A stretch of 21,544 bases of DNA from a virus: positions 1 to 21,544 of IMG/VR virus record IMGVR_UViG_3300046028_008083, one strand, 5' to 3'. A model generated the notes under the pieces. The model did no database searches and had not been told where the DNA came from. It saw nothing but the letters and a program-made list of their open reading frames with translations. Positions 21,291 to 21,544 of this stretch are shown here, in pieces; position 1 is the first letter of the stretch, and each line of letters begins with the position of its first letter. The position numbers and the translations under genes are program-made.

Positions 21291-21544
21291 ACCACGGCAC
21301 CCGCTCCTGCTACCAGAAGCACAAGTGCCGCTGCGACGACTGCCGCGAGGCCAACACCACCTACATGGCTCAGCACCGGGACCTCGAGCAGCAGGCCGCA
21401 CGCGAGCAGTACATCCGCATGCGCAACCAGTACCGGGATACCAGGTACAGCCTGCAAGACCTCGACGCCTACTTCACCCGGATCGACATCGCCCCGCTCC
21501 CTGACGACCTCGACTGGTCGTGGCGGTCGAACGCCCGCTGCGCC
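21287..21544 (+). CDS. Cys-rich protein, possibly running into a WhiB-like domain (3' partial)
   Basis: This gene is open to the right edge, with 86 residues visible. The N-terminus holds HGTRSCYQKHKCRCDDCREA, with Cys at 8, 14, 16 and 19, a small metal-binding-like module often seen in actinobacterial phage genes. A charged helical linker follows (about residues 30-70). The last residues, DDLDWSWRSNARCA, have the look of the start of a WhiB domain, in which Trp, Arg and the first Fe-S cysteine come in this order. If so, this is a phage WhiB-like transcription factor with an added Cys-rich head. That part is inference because the other three cysteines would lie beyond the window. The ATG overlaps the previous stop (ATGA). 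Confidence 0.65.
   Translation, partial: MNHGTRSCYQKHKCRCDDCREANTTYMAQHRDLEQQAAREQYIRMRNQYRDTRYSLQDLDAYFTRIDIAPLPDDLDWSWRSNARCA

Noticed and set aside
1-21544. CRISPR arrays, insertion sequences, tRNA genes or a diversity-generating retroelement
   Set aside because: No regularly spaced repeats, transposase, tRNA fold or reverse transcriptase with template repeat was seen on either strand.

Overview
This window is part of the genome of a temperate, long-tailed (siphovirus-like) phage or prophage of a high-GC actinobacterium. The evidence is uniformly GC-rich coding sequence with many GTG starts, dense genes joined by 4-base start/stop overlaps, a canonical head-tail-tape measure-lysis gene order, and a tyrosine integrase plus repressor switch. 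Terminase, portal and protease would lie to the left of the window, and replication genes probably to the right. Neither host nor phage can be named from sequence reading alone.

Layout. 1-908: the HK97-fold major capsid protein, cut at the left edge, followed by a strong hairpin. 1033-5202: a small unknown protein, then five translationally coupled sugar genes (GT4, GT2, SDR-type nucleotide-sugar epimerase/dehydratase, GT32-like, GT2). 5210-6240: head-tail connector and probable tail terminator/neck protein. 6241-7248: a sixth sugar gene, a CgeB-like glycosyltransferase. 7282-10454: tail tube protein, tail-assembly chaperone with a probable -1 frameshift extension, a gp10-like protein and the tape measure. 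10451-14070: a 1030-residue tail-tip/hub protein carrying three lectin-like (LamG/ConA-type) domains, and a smaller tail/fibre protein. 14070-15650: lysis genes (holin candidate, NlpC/P60 endolysin, small unknown, XhlA-like membrane protein). 15668-17386: small HTH protein, calcineurin-like phosphoesterase and two small genes, closed by a terminator hairpin. 17626-19053 (minus strand): integrase and repressor. 19054-19259: divergent promoter/operator region. 19260-21544: rightward early operon of tiny, mostly unknown genes, ending in a Cys-rich protein that may run into a WhiB-like domain at the window edge.

How it fits together. The most striking part is the sugar-modification cassette built into the virion structural operon: six genes woven between capsid, connector and tail-tube genes with almost no spacing. 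The simplest reading is that this phage glycosylates its own capsid and/or tail tube during assembly, with the SDR enzyme supplying or altering the donor sugar. The multi-lectin tail tip is the likely host-recognition device, and its third lectin domain is visibly less GC-rich than its surroundings, as if recently exchanged. The lysogeny switch shows a perfect 8-bp inverted repeat next to the repressor start and an identical octamer overlapping the -35 boxes of two divergent promoters.
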